Part shown: piece after piece, positions 34,303-43,924 of the stretch
Layout of the letters: every line of letters begins with the position of its first letter
Position numbering within the stretch: the stretch's first letter is position 1
Assembly: GCF_030816235.1 (NCBI RefSeq)
Contig: NZ_JAUSXT010000001.1
Location: 1,054,001 to 1,118,000 of the forward strand
Reading direction: 5' to 3'
Length of the DNA: 64,000 nucleotides
Source: Microbacterium sp. W4I4
GTDB taxonomy: Bacteria > Actinomycetota > Actinomycetes > Actinomycetales > Microbacteriaceae
Notes under the pieces: model-generated
The model's input: the letters and a program-made list of their open reading frames with translations, nothing else
Database searches by the model: none
Told to the model about the DNA's origin: nothing
Made by a program: the position numbers and the translations under genes

Positions 34303-35244
34303 ATGAGCACCGCACGCACAGCTTGGGGCATCGGCCTGCGCACGATCGCATCCGACGGAACCGTCCTCGACGCCTGGTTCCCCGAGATCGGCCTCGGCGA
34401 GGCGGATGCCGCTTCAGCCGCGACCTGGGACGCCCAGGGCGGCCCCGACGAGCGCCGTGAGGTGACCGTCGAACTCGTGCAGCTGAGCATCGACCTCGAC
34501 TCGCCCGTGGCCTCCACCGAGGACGCCTACCTGCGCCTGCAGGCCCTGTCGCGCCTGCTGGTGCGTCCGAACGAGCTGAACCTCGACGGCATCTTCGCGC
34601 ACCTGCCCACCGTCGCGTGGACGAACGCCGGACCGATGCTCCCCTCCGACGCGGCACGCCTGCGGCCGGCGATGCAGCGCCACGGCATCCAGGTGCAGGG
34701 TCTGGACAAGTTCCCCCGCCTGACCGACTACGTCCAGCCCGAGGGCGTGCGCATCGCCGACGCGTCACGCGTGCGCCTCGGAGCGCACCTCTCCCCCGGA
34801 ACAACCGTCATGCACGAGGGCTTCGTGAACTTCAACGCCGGCACGCTGGGCGCAGCCATGGTCGAGGGTCGCGTTTCGCAGGGTGTCGTCGTCGGCGACG
34901 GCAGCGACATCGGCGGCGGTTCGTCCATCATGGGCACGCTGTCCGGCGGCGGCTCGCATCGCATCTCCATCGGCGCACGCACGCTGCTCGGCGCGAACGC
35001 CGGCATCGGCATATCGCTGGGCGATGACTGCATCGTCGAGGCAGGTCTCTATGTGACCGCGGGGACGAAGGTCGTGCTGCGCGACGGGCCGGTCGACGCG
35101 AACGGCGCCAAGCCCACCATCAAGGCTGCTGAGCTGTCCGGCCGATCGGGCATCATGTTCTGGCGCAACTCGCTGACCGGCGCGATCGAGGCCAGGCTGC
35201 GCGAGGGCCACGGTGTGACGCTCAACGAGGCCCTGCACGCCTGA
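34303..35244 (+). CDS. dapD: Tetrahydrodipicolinate N-succinyltransferase
   Basis: DapD adds succinyl from succinyl-CoA to tetrahydrodipicolinate, the first step of the succinylase branch. The 313-residue protein has an actinobacterial N-terminal domain and a left-handed beta-helix from about 150 (GAHLSPGTTVMHEGFVNFN, VVVGDGSDIGGGSSIMG, GANAGIGISLGDDCIVEAG). The active-site region MHEGFVNFNAG is intact. Divergent from dapE. About 210 bases without a gene follow, holding only the leader of the next helicase gene. Confidence 0.93.
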   Translation: MSTARTAWGIGLRTIASDGTVLDAWFPEIGLGEADAASAATWDAQGGPDERREVTVELVQLSIDLDSPVASTEDAYLRLQALSRLLVRPNELNLDGIFAHLPTVAWTNAGPMLPSDAARLRPAMQRHGIQVQGLDKFPRLTDYVQPEGVRIADASRVRLGAHLSPGTTVMHEGFVNFNAGTLGAAMVEGRVSQGVVVGDGSDIGGGSSIMGTLSGGGSHRISIGARTLLGANAGIGISLGDDCIVEAGLYVTAGTKVVLRDGPVDANGAKPTIKAAELSGRSGIMFWRNSLTGAIEARLREGHGVTLNEALHA

Positions 35245-35458
35245 GTCCCGCTGACACCCCGTCCGGCCAGCACACAGGCCCGACCGGATCGGACTGCTAG
35301 TCTTGACGCGATGCCTCTCGCGAAGCGAGACGTCTGCGTCGTCGAAACACTTCCGCACCGCCTCATCGGCAGCGGTCTCATCGAGCGGCGAAACGATGCG
35401 CGATCCCGCGCCGTCGCCCACTTCCGCAGAATCCCTGCGCTTTCACGGAGATATTCCT

Positions 35459-36952
35459 ATGCCTTCCTTCCTTGATCTCGGCGTGCCCGCCGCTCTCGCC
35501 GACGTGCTCGCAGCCGACGGCAAGACCGACGCGTTCGCCATCCAGCGCGACACGCTGCCCGATTCCCTCGCCGGCCGTGACGTGCTCGGCCGCGGCCGCA
35601 CCGGCAGCGGCAAGACCATCGCCTTCGCGCTGCCCCTCGTGGCACGCCTTGCGGCATCCGGCGCGAAGACCCGCGCCAGCCACCCGCGCGGCCTGGTGCT
35701 CGCCCCGACCCGTGAGCTGGCCTCGCAGATCGCCGCGACCGTGGCTCCTCTCGCCGCTGCCGAGGGCATGCGCGTGACGACCGTGTTCGGTGGCGTCAGC
35801 CAGCGCCCGCAGGAGCAGGCGCTGCGCGCCGGTGCCGACATCGTCGTGGCCTGCCCCGGCCGCCTCGAGGACCTCATGAAGCAGGGCGTCGTCTCCCTGG
35901 ACTCGGTGGAGATCGCCGTGCTCGACGAGGCCGACCACATGGCCGACCTCGGCTTCCTGCCCGGCGTCACCCGCATTCTGAACTCCACCCCGGCGCGCGG
36001 CCAGCGTCTGCTGTTCAGCGCCACTCTGGACCGCGGCATCGACTCGCTCGCCAAGCGCTTCCTGCACAACCCGGTCAGCCACGAAGTCGACGAGGCCAGC
36101 GTTCCCGTCGGCGAGATGACGCACCGCGTGCTCGTCGCCGCCGATGCGGACGCCAAGAAGCGCCTCGTCGAGGACCTCGCATCCGGCACCGGCCGTCGCA
36201 TCCTCTTCACCCGCACCAAGCACCACGCGAAGAAGCTCGCGAAGCAGCTGAGCTCCGTCGGCATCCCGTCGGTCGACCTGCACGGCAACCTCGGTCAGAA
36301 CGCCCGTGAGCGCAACCTCGCGGCCTTCAGCGCCGACCCCGCCGACGGCGGCGTGCGCGTGCTGGTCGCCACCGACGTGGCCGCCCGCGGTGTGCACGTG
36401 GACGACGTCGAGCTCGTCGTGCACGTCGACCCGCCGGTCGAGCACAAGGCGTACCTGCACCGCTCGGGCCGCACCGCCCGTGCCGGCGCTGCGGGCACCG
36501 TCGTGACCCTGACTCTGCCGGAGCAGCGTCGTGACGTGAAGGACATCCTGCGCAAAGCGCAGATCTCCGTGGGCCTCGAGGACGTCACCCCGGCGATCGT
36601 CGCCGAGCTCGTCGGTGAGCGCGCTGCGAAGGTGAAGTACGTGCCGGCCCCGGTCCAGCAGCAGGGCACGCCGAAGGCGAAGTCCGGCCAGGGCCGCGGC
36701 AACGCGCAGGCGGCCGGTCGTGGTCGCTCCGGCGGTCGCGGCGGCCGTGGTGGCGCTCAGGGCCAGTCCTCCGGCGCTCAGGCCGGTGGCACGCAGCGCG
36801 ACCAGGCGCAGCCGCGTCAGCGCGGTGCCGGCCAGGGCCAGTCCCGCCGGAGCCCGCAGGTCTACAGCACCTCGACCGGCGCCCCCGGCGGCGCCCAGGG
36901 CCGTCCGCGCAGCGCAGGTTCGCGCCGCGCCAGCCGCCCCCAGGGCAACTGA
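35459..36952 (+). CDS. DEAD-box RNA helicase with basic G/R/Q-rich tail
   Basis: A 497-residue helicase, the second DEAD-box protein of the window. Motifs: FAIQRDTLP (Q motif), GRTGSGKT, PTRELASQI, DEADHMADLGFLPG, SATLDR, TDVAARGVHVDDV, HRSGRTARAGAAG. After about residue 395 the tail is rich in Gly, Arg and Gln (GRGRSGGRGGRGG), typical of RNA-chaperone-like helicases such as those induced by cold. ATG at 35459 has GGAG nine bases upstream. The 5' leader from dapD is about 210 bases and may be long and structured. Confidence 0.9.
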   Translation: MPSFLDLGVPAALADVLAADGKTDAFAIQRDTLPDSLAGRDVLGRGRTGSGKTIAFALPLVARLAASGAKTRASHPRGLVLAPTRELASQIAATVAPLAAAEGMRVTTVFGGVSQRPQEQALRAGADIVVACPGRLEDLMKQGVVSLDSVEIAVLDEADHMADLGFLPGVTRILNSTPARGQRLLFSATLDRGIDSLAKRFLHNPVSHEVDEASVPVGEMTHRVLVAADADAKKRLVEDLASGTGRRILFTRTKHHAKKLAKQLSSVGIPSVDLHGNLGQNARERNLAAFSADPADGGVRVLVATDVAARGVHVDDVELVVHVDPPVEHKAYLHRSGRTARAGAAGTVVTLTLPEQRRDVKDILRKAQISVGLEDVTPAIVAELVGERAAKVKYVPAPVQQQGTPKAKSGQGRGNAQAAGRGRSGGRGGRGGAQGQSSGAQAGGTQRDQAQPRQRGAGQGQSRRSPQVYSTSTGAPGGAQGRPRSAGSRRASRPQGN

Positions 36953-36961
36953 CTCCAGGCA

Positions 36962-37038
36962 CACCTGCACGACCCGGGAACACCTGCACGATCGGATCGC
37001 CTGATTCCTCGTGCGTCCGTGCCCGGGTCGTGCATCTG
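36962..37038. repeat. Intergenic element with two direct and two inverted GCACGA motifs
   Basis: GCACGACCCGGG at 36967-36978 has its exact reverse complement at 37022-37033. Between them the motif recurs as CACCTGCACGA (36981-36991) and, inverted, as TCGTGC (37009-37014). The order is motif, motif, inverted motif, inverted motif, the same design as the 80-bp element at 13189 but with a different sequence. It lies between the convergent helicase and citrate synthase genes, just before the gltA terminator. Confidence 0.7.
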
Positions 37039-37058
37039 CAACGGACTGAGTATGAAGA

Positions 37059-37100
37059 AAGCGGCCCGCCACGAACCTCTCAGGTTCGGGCGGGCCGCTT
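37059..37100 (-). terminator. gltA terminator
   Basis: AAGCGGCCCGCC at 37059-37070 pairs with 37089-37100, and a second 7-bp stem CGAACCT/AGGTTCG inside extends the hairpin, leaving a CTC loop and one bulged A. On the minus strand it is followed by TTTCTTCATA, a T-rich tail. Very strong. Confidence 0.88.
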
Positions 37101-37108
37101 CTGTCAGT

Positions 37109-38398
37109 TCAGCGTCGCGGGAACTCGCGCTCGGGCGAGCCGATGTAGAGCTGCTGCGGGCGGCCGATCTTGGTCTGCGGGTCGAGGTTCAGCTCGCGCC
37201 ACTGCGCCAGCCAGCCGGGCAGGCGGCCGATCGCGAAGAGCACGGTGAACATGCGCGTGGGGAAGCCCATCGCCTTGTAGATCACGCCGGTGTAGAAGTC
37301 GACGTTCGGGTACAGGCGACGCTCCTTGAAGTAGTCGTCCGCGAGGGCGATCTCCTCCAGCTCCTTGGCAAGGTCCAGCAGCGGGTCGCTGACGCCGAGC
37401 GAGGCGAGCACCTCGTCCGCGGCTTCCTTGACGAGCTTGGCGCGCGGGTCGTAGTTCTTGTAGACCCGGTGACCGAAGCCCATGAGCTTGACGCCCTGCT
37501 CCTTGTTCTTCACCCGCTCCACGAAGCGCTGCACGCTCTGACCCGACTCGCGGATCTGGCCCAGCATCGTCAGCACGGCCTCGTTGGCGCCGCCGTGCAA
37601 CGGGCCGGACAGTGCCTGGATGCCGGCGGAGATCGACGCGAACTGGTTCGCACCGGTGGAGCCGACCAGGCGCACGGTCGACGTGGAGGCGTTCTGCTCG
37701 TGATCCTCGTGCAGGATCAGCAGCAGCTCGAGCGCCTTCGACATGACCGGGTTGATCTCGTACGGCTCGGAGTTGACGCCGAAGTTGAGCTTGAGGAAGT
37801 TGTCGACGAAGCTCAGCGAGTTGTCCGGGTAGAGGAACGCCTGACCGACACTCTTCTTGTGCGCGTATGCGGCGATGACCGGAAGCTTCGCGAGCATCCG
37901 CACCATGTTGAGCTCGACGTGCTCCGGGTTGTTCGGGTCGGTCTGGCCCTCGTAGTAGGTCGACAGCGCGGCGACCGCCGAGGACAGCACCGACATGGGG
38001 TGCGCGGTGTGCGGCAGCGCCGTGAAGAAGTGCTTCAGGTCCTCGTGCAGGAGCGTGTGCCGACGGATGCGCTCGTCGAAGTCGGCCAGCTCGCTCGGCG
38101 TGGGCAGCTCGCCGTAGATGAGCAGCCAGGCCACCTCGAGGTAGCTGCAGCTGTTCGCGACCTGCTCGATCGGGTATCCGCGATAGCGCAGAATGCCCTT
38201 GTCGCCGTCGATGAACGTGATCTCGGACTTGGTCGACGCGGTGTTCACGAAACCGTAGTCCAGGCCGGTGTAGCCGGTCTGACGGGTAAGCGTCGAGAAG
38301 TCGATGCTGCCTGCACCGCCGGTGGATGCCAGCAGCGGGAACTCCGCGGTCGTGTCGCCGATCGAGAGAGTCGCCTTATCGGGCTGAGCTGAGCTCAC
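37109..38398 (-). CDS. gltA: Citrate synthase (type II)
   Basis: GltA condenses acetyl-CoA with oxaloacetate to citrate. The 429-residue length and N-terminal beta-rich part (IGDTTAEFPLLASTGGAGS) fit the type II bacterial enzyme. Catalytic residues are in GPLHGGANEAV (His), MGFGHRVYKNYDPRA (His and Arg) and NVDFYTGV (Asp). The protein starts at the ATG at 38398. The upstream 176 bases hold a TAGGCT box near 38476 that could be a -10 element, and no other gene. Confidence 0.95.
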   Translation of the reverse strand: MSSAQPDKATLSIGDTTAEFPLLASTGGAGSIDFSTLTRQTGYTGLDYGFVNTASTKSEITFIDGDKGILRYRGYPIEQVANSCSYLEVAWLLIYGELPTPSELADFDERIRRHTLLHEDLKHFFTALPHTAHPMSVLSSAVAALSTYYEGQTDPNNPEHVELNMVRMLAKLPVIAAYAHKKSVGQAFLYPDNSLSFVDNFLKLNFGVNSEPYEINPVMSKALELLLILHEDHEQNASTSTVRLVGSTGANQFASISAGIQALSGPLHGGANEAVLTMLGQIRESGQSVQRFVERVKNKEQGVKLMGFGHRVYKNYDPRAKLVKEAADEVLASLGVSDPLLDLAKELEEIALADDYFKERRLYPNVDFYTGVIYKAMGFPTRMFTVLFAIGRLPGWLAQWRELNLDPQTKIGRPQQLYIGSPEREFPRR

Positions 38399-38543
38399 GC
38401 CAACCTCCTGTTGCGCCTGTGTCGTCGTGGACGATGTGCGGCGCCGAGCGCCTGCCGATGATCGGCCGCATCGCCTTTACAGCCTACCGGCGCGTTCGGC
38501 CTACTGTGACAACCGCCAAGAGATCACCGATATGGCTAAGAAT

Positions 38544-38562
38544 CCCGACAAAACAGGTCGGG
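38544..38562 (-). terminator. Weak terminator after dapC
   Basis: CCCGAC at 38544-38549 pairs with GTCGGG at 38557-38562 around an A-rich loop, followed on the minus strand by ATTCTTAG. The stem is short, so confidence is modest. Confidence 0.45.
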
Positions 38563-38574
38563 CGGCGGGTGCCG

Positions 38575-39687
38575 TCAGCCGGCGGATGCGGTGAGTCGAG
38601 CGGCCGCCTGGGCGACGCGCTCGAGTGGGGCGGTCAGCGACAACCGCACATGGTCAGTGGAGTGCGCGCCGTAGAAGTGACCGGGGCCTGCGAGGATGCC
38701 GAACTCGGCGAGCCGCTGCATCGACTCCCAGGCATCTCTCCCCTCGGTCACCCAGAGGTACAGCCCGGCCTCGGATCCGTCGATGCGGAAGCCGGCGGCG
38801 ATCAGGGCGGGCAGCAGCAGCTCGCGGCGCTGACGGTAGAGCTCCTTCTGCGCGGCGACGTGCTCGTCATCGCGCAGGGCGACGGTCATCGCGTGCTGCA
38901 CCGGTGCCGGCGGCATGAGACCGAGATGCTTGCGTGCGGTGAGCAGGTCGCCGACGATGCGCGAGCAACCGGCCACGAACGCCGCACGGTAGCCGGCGAG
39001 GTTGGATTGCTTGCTGAGCGAGTAGACGCTGAGCAGGCCGGAGCGGGTGCCCCCGGTGACGCGCGGGTCGAGCACCGACGGGATCGGCTCCGACGCCCAG
39101 CGTCCGTCCCAGCCCAGTTCGGCGTAGCACTCGTCGCTGGCCAGCACCGCTCCGAGCTCACGGGCGCGACGCACGGCCTCGGCGAGCTCCTCGACGGCCC
39201 AGGTGCGCCCGTCGGGATTGCCGGGGCTGTTGATCCAGATGAGCCGAGCGCCCTCGGGCCAGTCGGCCGGGTCGTCGGCGGCCACGGCCGTCGCTCCCGC
39301 GACGGTGGCGCCGACCTCGTAGGTCGGGTAGGCGACGCGCGGATGCACGACGATGTCGCCCTCACCGAGATCCAGCAGCGTGGGAAGCAGCGCCACGAGC
39401 TCCTTGGAGCCGATCGTGGGCAGCACGTTCGCGATGGTCAGATCGGGCACGCCGCGTCGGCGTGCGTACCAGTCCACGATCGCCTCGCGCAGCGCCGGGG
39501 TTCCGACGGTCTGCGGATAGGAATGCGCGTCCGTCGCCTCTGCCAGCGCCGCGCGGATCACCGCGGGGGTCGGGTCGACGGGGGATCCGATGGAGAGATC
39601 GACGATGCCGTCAGGATGCGATGCGGCGCGCTCCCGATAGGGCTCCACCGCGTCCCAGGGATAGTTCGCGAGGTCGCGGACGCCCAC
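38575..39687 (-). CDS. dapC: Succinyldiaminopimelate transaminase
   Basis: DapC transaminates N-succinyl-2-amino-6-ketopimelate with glutamate. The 370-residue fold-type I PLP enzyme has SIGSPVDPTP at the start, NSPGNPDGR near 158, DECYAELGW around the cofactor-binding Asp, and SLSKQSNLAGYR with the PLP lysine. Assignment to dapC rather than another aminotransferase rests on the fdxA-dapC order, standard in actinobacteria, and on dapD and dapE nearby. The GTG start at 39687 touches the fdxA stop. Confidence 0.88.
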   Translation of the reverse strand: MGVRDLANYPWDAVEPYRERAASHPDGIVDLSIGSPVDPTPAVIRAALAEATDAHSYPQTVGTPALREAIVDWYARRRGVPDLTIANVLPTIGSKELVALLPTLLDLGEGDIVVHPRVAYPTYEVGATVAGATAVAADDPADWPEGARLIWINSPGNPDGRTWAVEELAEAVRRARELGAVLASDECYAELGWDGRWASEPIPSVLDPRVTGGTRSGLLSVYSLSKQSNLAGYRAAFVAGCSRIVGDLLTARKHLGLMPPAPVQHAMTVALRDDEHVAAQKELYRQRRELLLPALIAAGFRIDGSEAGLYLWVTEGRDAWESMQRLAEFGILAGPGHFYGAHSTDHVRLSLTAPLERVAQAAARLTASAG

Positions 39688-40008
39688 TCACTCCCCCTGC
39701 GGGGGCAGGGCCGAGACGACGGCGTGGTCGTAGGGCAGCACGCCCACCTTCGCGGCGCCGCCAGGAGAGCCGAGCTCGTTGAAGAACTCGACGTTGGCCT
39801 TGTAGTAGTCGGCCCATTCCTCGGGCAGGTCGTCCTCGTAGAAGATCGCCTCGACGGGGCAGACGGGCTCGCAGGCACCGCAGTCCACGCACTCGTCGGG
39901 GTGGATGTACAGCATCCGATCACCCTCGTAGATGCAGTCAACGGGACATTCGTCGACGCAGGCGCGATCCTTCACGTCGACGCAGGGAAGGGCGATCACA
40001 TACGTCAC
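39688..40008 (-). CDS. fdxA: 7Fe ferredoxin (3Fe-4S / 4Fe-4S)
   Basis: An electron carrier of 106 residues with clusters coordinated by [17 protein letters not shown] in the N-terminal half and [12 protein letters not shown] in the second half. The pattern and length fit the actinobacterial FdxA type. The C-terminal extension after about 60 residues ([13 protein letters not shown]) is normal for the family. It is followed without a gap by dapC and preceded by a small membrane protein gene nine bases away. Confidence 0.93.
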   Translation of the reverse strand: MTYVIALPCVDVKDRACVDECPVDCIYEGDRMLYIHPDECVDCGACEPVCPVEAIFYEDDLPEEWADYYKANVEFFNELGSPGGAAKVGVLPYDHAVVSALPPQGE

Positions 40009-40017
40009 GCCCCCAGT

Positions 40018-40428
40018 CTACGACGCGTCCGGGCTCCCATGCCCGCCGGCGGCCGTGCGCGCCGACAGATCGCGCAGCTTCGACAGGTCCGGCCACGCCA
40101 CGATGAGCGCGACCAGGCCGGCGGCGACGTACATCCAGATGTTGCCGAGCGGCGTGTTCGGCACGACCACCGATCCTCCTGGGCCGCGCTGCGAGATCAC
40201 CAGGATCAGCACCATCATCCCGATTCCCGCGGCGAGTGCCGCCCACCGGTCGCCGGTCAGCGCCCGCAGGGCGATGAGCAGCGCCGCGCAGGCGATCGCT
40301 CCGAGGATCAGCCCGACCGGAAGGTATCCGAGGGTGTAGCTGTGCGCGATGGTCGCGGCGATGCCGTAGACGGCACCGATGATGAGCGCGGCGAGCCACG
40401 AGAGGCCGCGGGAGATCAGGTTTCGCAC
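40018..40428 (-). CDS. Small membrane protein (DUF6113-like)
   Basis: A 136-residue protein with four hydrophobic helices (about 10-30, 36-57, 63-81, 98-114) and a short polar tail. Relatives beside fdxA in Microbacteriaceae are annotated as DUF6113. Function unknown. Its stop lies nine bases before the fdxA start, so it is probably the first gene of the fdxA-dapC operon. Confidence 0.7.
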   Translation of the reverse strand: MRNLISRGLSWLAALIIGAVYGIAATIAHSYTLGYLPVGLILGAIACAALLIALRALTGDRWAALAAGIGMMVLILVISQRGPGGSVVVPNTPLGNIWMYVAAGLVALIVAWPDLSKLRDLSARTAAGGHGSPDAS

Positions 40429-40540
40429 CGGTTCAGCTTATCCGCGCGCAGACGCGGCCCCGCCGGGACTTCACCCGATCCCGAGCAGCAGCCCAGGGGA
40501 CGTCCGTCGACCCGGCGCGGCGTCACTCGGCGCCCCCGAT

Positions 40541-42067
40541 TCACGCGAGCCGCAACGAGACCGTGACGTAGGAGTGCGGCGGAAGGATGACGGCCAGTCC
40601 GTCCGGATGCGCACGCACGCCGTCGTGGGCTTCGGGCGCAACCGCATCGGGACGCTCAGGCGTGTTGTGCTCCTGCAGGTCCCCGGCGGTCAGCACGCTC
40701 GCAGAGAACTCCGCGACCTCTCGCCCGCGCAGATCCAGCACAAGGGTCTGCGGCTCCGCCGCGTCGAGATTCGACAGCGAGACGAGCGCGGTGTCGTCCT
40801 TGATCGACGCCGAGACGGACAGCAGCGGGATCTCCTCCCCCTCCACCTGACGAGTGCGCTCCTGACCCTTGAGACGCACCTGCAGGGCCGCGGCGTCGTG
40901 GTGGCCGACGTTCATCCGGAAGACGTGATAGGTGGGTGTGAGCACGAGTGCACCGGTGTCGGGGTCCGTCAGGATCATCGCCTGGAGCACGTTCACGGTC
41001 TGGGCGATGTTGGCCATCACCAGCCGATCCGCGTAGTCGTGGAAGATGTCGAAGTGGACGCTCGCTACGAGCGCGTCGCGCAGCGTGTTCTGCTGGTAGA
41101 GGAACCCGGGGTCGGTGCCGTGCTCCACGTTCCACCATGTGCCCCACTCGTCGATCACGAGTCCGACTCTGCGGAGAGGGTCATAGCTGTCCATGACATT
41201 CGCATGGCCGCGGACGACCTCCCGCATCCGCTGCGCCCGTTTCATCGTCACGTAGTAGTCGTCGAGACCGAATCGGGTCGCATCGCCCTTGTCTGCCCAC
41301 TCGCCGTTGATCGTGTAATAGTGCAATGACAGCGCCTGGTAGAAGCCACGGGGGTCATGAGCGCAGCCCAGGTGCGCGAGCGCCTTCATGAGCGTCTCGG
41401 TCCATCTGTAGTCGTCCGTGTTGGCGCCGGCGGCGATCCGGTAGACCTTGTTGTCGCCGTGATCGCGGACATATGTGCCGTACTGACGTGCCAGATTCGC
41501 GAAGTGCTCGGCGTTCATGTTGCCGCCGCACCCCCACGCCTCGTTCCCGAGCCCCCAGAAGGGCACCCGCCACGGCTCGTTCCGGCCGTTGTCGCGGCGC
41601 AGTGCGGCCATCGGGGAATCATCGTCGCGCGTCAGATACTCGACCCATTCGCTCATCTCGCGTACGGTGCCTGATCCGATGTTGCCCGACACGTAGGCGT
41701 CGGCACCCAGCATCTCGCACAGGTGCATGAACTCGTGCGTGCCGAAGGAGTTGTCCTCCACGACATCCCCCCAGTGCGAGTTCACCATGCGGGGACGGCT
41801 CTCACGGGGGCCGATGCCGTCGCGCCAGTGGTAGTCGTCGGCGAAGCACCCGCCCGGCCAACGCAGGTTCGGGATCCGGATGGCACGCAGCGCATCGACG
41901 ACGTCCAGACGGATGCCTCCTTCGTTCGGGATCGCGGAGTCCTCTCCGACGAAGAAGCCGCCGTAGATGCAGCGGCCGAGGTGCTCGGCGAAGTGACCGT
42001 ACAGGTGACGGCTGATGGTCGCACCGGGAAGGTCGAGATCGATGACAGCGACGAGCGGGTCTGACAT
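40541..42067 (-). CDS. abfA: Alpha-N-arabinofuranosidase (GH51)
   Basis: This enzyme releases terminal L-arabinofuranose from arabinan and arabinoxylan fragments. The 508-residue protein has a (beta/alpha)8 barrel with the acid/base Glu in [12 protein letters not shown] (near 168-179) and the nucleophile Glu in [10 protein letters not shown] (near 292-301), and a C-terminal beta-sandwich. No signal peptide, so it acts on imported oligosaccharides. It ends an operon of binding protein, two permeases and hydrolase, with a LacI regulator divergent. ATG at 42067. Confidence 0.93.
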   Translation of the reverse strand: MSDPLVAVIDLDLPGATISRHLYGHFAEHLGRCIYGGFFVGEDSAIPNEGGIRLDVVDALRAIRIPNLRWPGGCFADDYHWRDGIGPRESRPRMVNSHWGDVVEDNSFGTHEFMHLCEMLGADAYVSGNIGSGTVREMSEWVEYLTRDDDSPMAALRRDNGRNEPWRVPFWGLGNEAWGCGGNMNAEHFANLARQYGTYVRDHGDNKVYRIAAGANTDDYRWTETLMKALAHLGCAHDPRGFYQALSLHYYTINGEWADKGDATRFGLDDYYVTMKRAQRMREVVRGHANVMDSYDPLRRVGLVIDEWGTWWNVEHGTDPGFLYQQNTLRDALVASVHFDIFHDYADRLVMANIAQTVNVLQAMILTDPDTGALVLTPTYHVFRMNVGHHDAAALQVRLKGQERTRQVEGEEIPLLSVSASIKDDTALVSLSNLDAAEPQTLVLDLRGREVAEFSASVLTAGDLQEHNTPERPDAVAPEAHDGVRAHPDGLAVILPPHSYVTVSLRLA

Positions 42068-42112
42068 GTGAGATTCTCCTGGATGGTCTGTGAAGGTGGT
42101 GCGGCGAGCGGT

Positions 42113-42937
42113 TCAGCCCTTGACGCCGCCGGCCAGCAGGCCGCTGACGATGTGCCGTTGGGTGAAGACGAAGAAGACGACCATGGGGATCAGCGCCACC
42201 ACGGAGACGGTCATGAACATGGGCCAGTCGGTCGTGAACTCCGACACCGCGTTGTAGACCTGCAAGACGACCGTGCGCTTGTCCGGACTCGAGATGAACA
42301 CCGTCGGGACCAGGAAGTCGTTCCACACCCACATCGTCTGGAAGACGCCGACGGTCACCAGGATCGGCTTGATCAGCGGAAGCACGACCGACCAGAAGAT
42401 GCGGAACGATCCGGCTCCGTCGATCCTGGCCGCCTCGATCATCTCGAACGGCAGGGTGCGCATGTACCCCTGCACGAGGAAATAGCAGAAGATCGCGCCC
42501 CCCATGTACATCACGATGAGCCCGTTGAGATCGTTGACCAGTTTGAAGCCGACGAGTGTGCGGTACAGCGGGATCAGCGTCGACTGGCCGGGAATGATGA
42601 AGCCGATCAGCAGCACGCCTGAGATCACGGTGTTCAGCCGACTGGTGCGGGTGATCATCGCGTATGCCGCCATCGCTCCGACGATGAGCTGCAGGATCAC
42701 CGCCACAGCCGTGACGTACAGCGTGTTCAGGAACGAGCGGTACATCCGCGGGTCGGTGAAGACCTCGGCATAGTTGCCCAGGAACAGCTCTCCGGGGGGC
42801 GCGAGCGGTGCTGCCACCATGCCGGCCTGGGTCTTGAACGTATTGATCAGGACGAAGTACAGCGGAATGGCGACGAAGAACGCGAGCAGGATCATGGCGA
42901 CGCTGAGAAGGATCCGGCGCCACAGCGGTCTGGTCAT
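42113..42937 (-). CDS. Sugar ABC transporter permease (MalG type)
   Basis: A 274-residue inner-membrane permease with six helices and the EAA loop EAARIDGAGSFRIFWSVVLP, the site that contacts the ATPase. No ATPase gene is present in the operon, so a shared MsiK-like ATPase encoded elsewhere is likely. The ATG at 42937 overlaps the upstream permease stop (ATGA) and has GGAGG upstream. Arabino-oligosaccharide import is inferred from the abfA neighbour. Confidence 0.92.
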   Translation of the reverse strand: MTRPLWRRILLSVAMILLAFFVAIPLYFVLINTFKTQAGMVAAPLAPPGELFLGNYAEVFTDPRMYRSFLNTLYVTAVAVILQLIVGAMAAYAMITRTSRLNTVISGVLLIGFIIPGQSTLIPLYRTLVGFKLVNDLNGLIVMYMGGAIFCYFLVQGYMRTLPFEMIEAARIDGAGSFRIFWSVVLPLIKPILVTVGVFQTMWVWNDFLVPTVFISSPDKRTVVLQVYNAVSEFTTDWPMFMTVSVVALIPMVVFFVFTQRHIVSGLLAGGVKG

Positions 42938-43869
42938 GAGAACCTCCGTTCGATGTACTTGGTCAGCGCGAGCTGACCGAAGGAGACGATGCCGACGGCC
43001 ACCGTGAACATCACCGCGAGCGCGGACGCAAGCCCGTATCTGCCCTGCCCGACGCCGGACACGATGATCGATTGAGTGATCGTGTAGGTCGCGAACCCCG
43101 GCCCGCCGCCCGTGAGGGTGTACGGCAGATCGAACACCTTCAGGCCACCGGTCATGAGCAGGAACGTGCTGATGACGATCGCGGGTGTGAGCAGCGGCAG
43201 CGTGATGCCGAAGAACTGCTGCCTGGACGACGCGCCGTCGATCCTGGCGACCTCGTAGTACTCCGCGGGGATCGACTGGAGGTACGCGGTGTAGAGCACG
43301 GCATGCCAGCCTGCCGCCGCCCACACGCCGACGACGATCACCGAGAACTGCGCGAGGGCGTCGACGGAGAGCCAGCCCACTGCCGGCAGACCCAGATCCA
43401 CCAGCACGGAGTTGATCACACCCGATTCCAATGGCGAGAGGATGTATCGCCAGACCAGGCCGAGGATCGCCATGGAAGGGATCGCGGGAAAGAACCACAG
43501 CGATCGAACGAGGTTGCGTCCGAAGAAGACCTTGTTCAGCTGTACGGCGAGCGGTATCGCGACCAGGGTGATGAGCACGGTCGTCCCGACCGCGAACAGC
43601 AGCGTGAACATCAGCCCGGACAGCATCGACGGATCCCGCAGGATCGTGACACAATTCTCGGCGCCGATGAAATCGGCATCGTCGCTGTAGCCGGTGAAGT
43701 CGGTGAGGCTCCAGGAGAAGGTCCGCACGAGCGGCACGACGAAGAGGAAGACGAAGACGATGATCACCGGCACCAGGAACGCCTGGTTCACCGCGACCTG
43801 CTTCCAGCCGCCCGGTGTCGTCCTCCGCCGACGCGGGAGCGCCGAAGGCGCGATGGTGACTGCATTCAT
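42934..43869 (-). CDS. Sugar ABC transporter permease (MalF type)
   Basis: A 311-residue permease partner. An N-terminal basic stretch (PRRRRTTPGG) precedes the first helix (FLVPVIIVFVFLFVVPL), and the EAA-like loop reads EVARIDGASSRQQFFGITLP. The ATG at 43869 is preceded by a CCGCC-GAAA-GGCGG hairpin that contains the likely ribosome binding site, so its translation may be held down relative to the binding protein. Confidence 0.92.
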   Translation of the reverse strand: MNAVTIAPSALPRRRRTTPGGWKQVAVNQAFLVPVIIVFVFLFVVPLVRTFSWSLTDFTGYSDDADFIGAENCVTILRDPSMLSGLMFTLLFAVGTTVLITLVAIPLAVQLNKVFFGRNLVRSLWFFPAIPSMAILGLVWRYILSPLESGVINSVLVDLGLPAVGWLSVDALAQFSVIVVGVWAAAGWHAVLYTAYLQSIPAEYYEVARIDGASSRQQFFGITLPLLTPAIVISTFLLMTGGLKVFDLPYTLTGGGPGFATYTITQSIIVSGVGQGRYGLASALAVMFTVAVGIVSFGQLALTKYIERRFS

Positions 43870-43874
43870 GGGAT

Positions 43875-43916
43875 CCGCCTTTCGGCGGTGCCCGGCGCCG
43901 GAGGGGGCGCCGGACA
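43875..43916 (-). promoter_or_regulatory. Two hairpins between binding-protein and permease genes
   Basis: Near the permease start, CCGCC-GAAA-GGCGG (43875-43888) folds over the AAGG ribosome binding site with a stable tetraloop. Just after the binding-protein gene, an 8-bp GC-rich stem (43892-43899 with 43906-43913) extended past one mismatch forms a second hairpin. Together they could stop 3' decay of the binding-protein mRNA and limit permease translation. Confidence 0.6.
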
Positions 43917-43924
43917 CCGATCGG

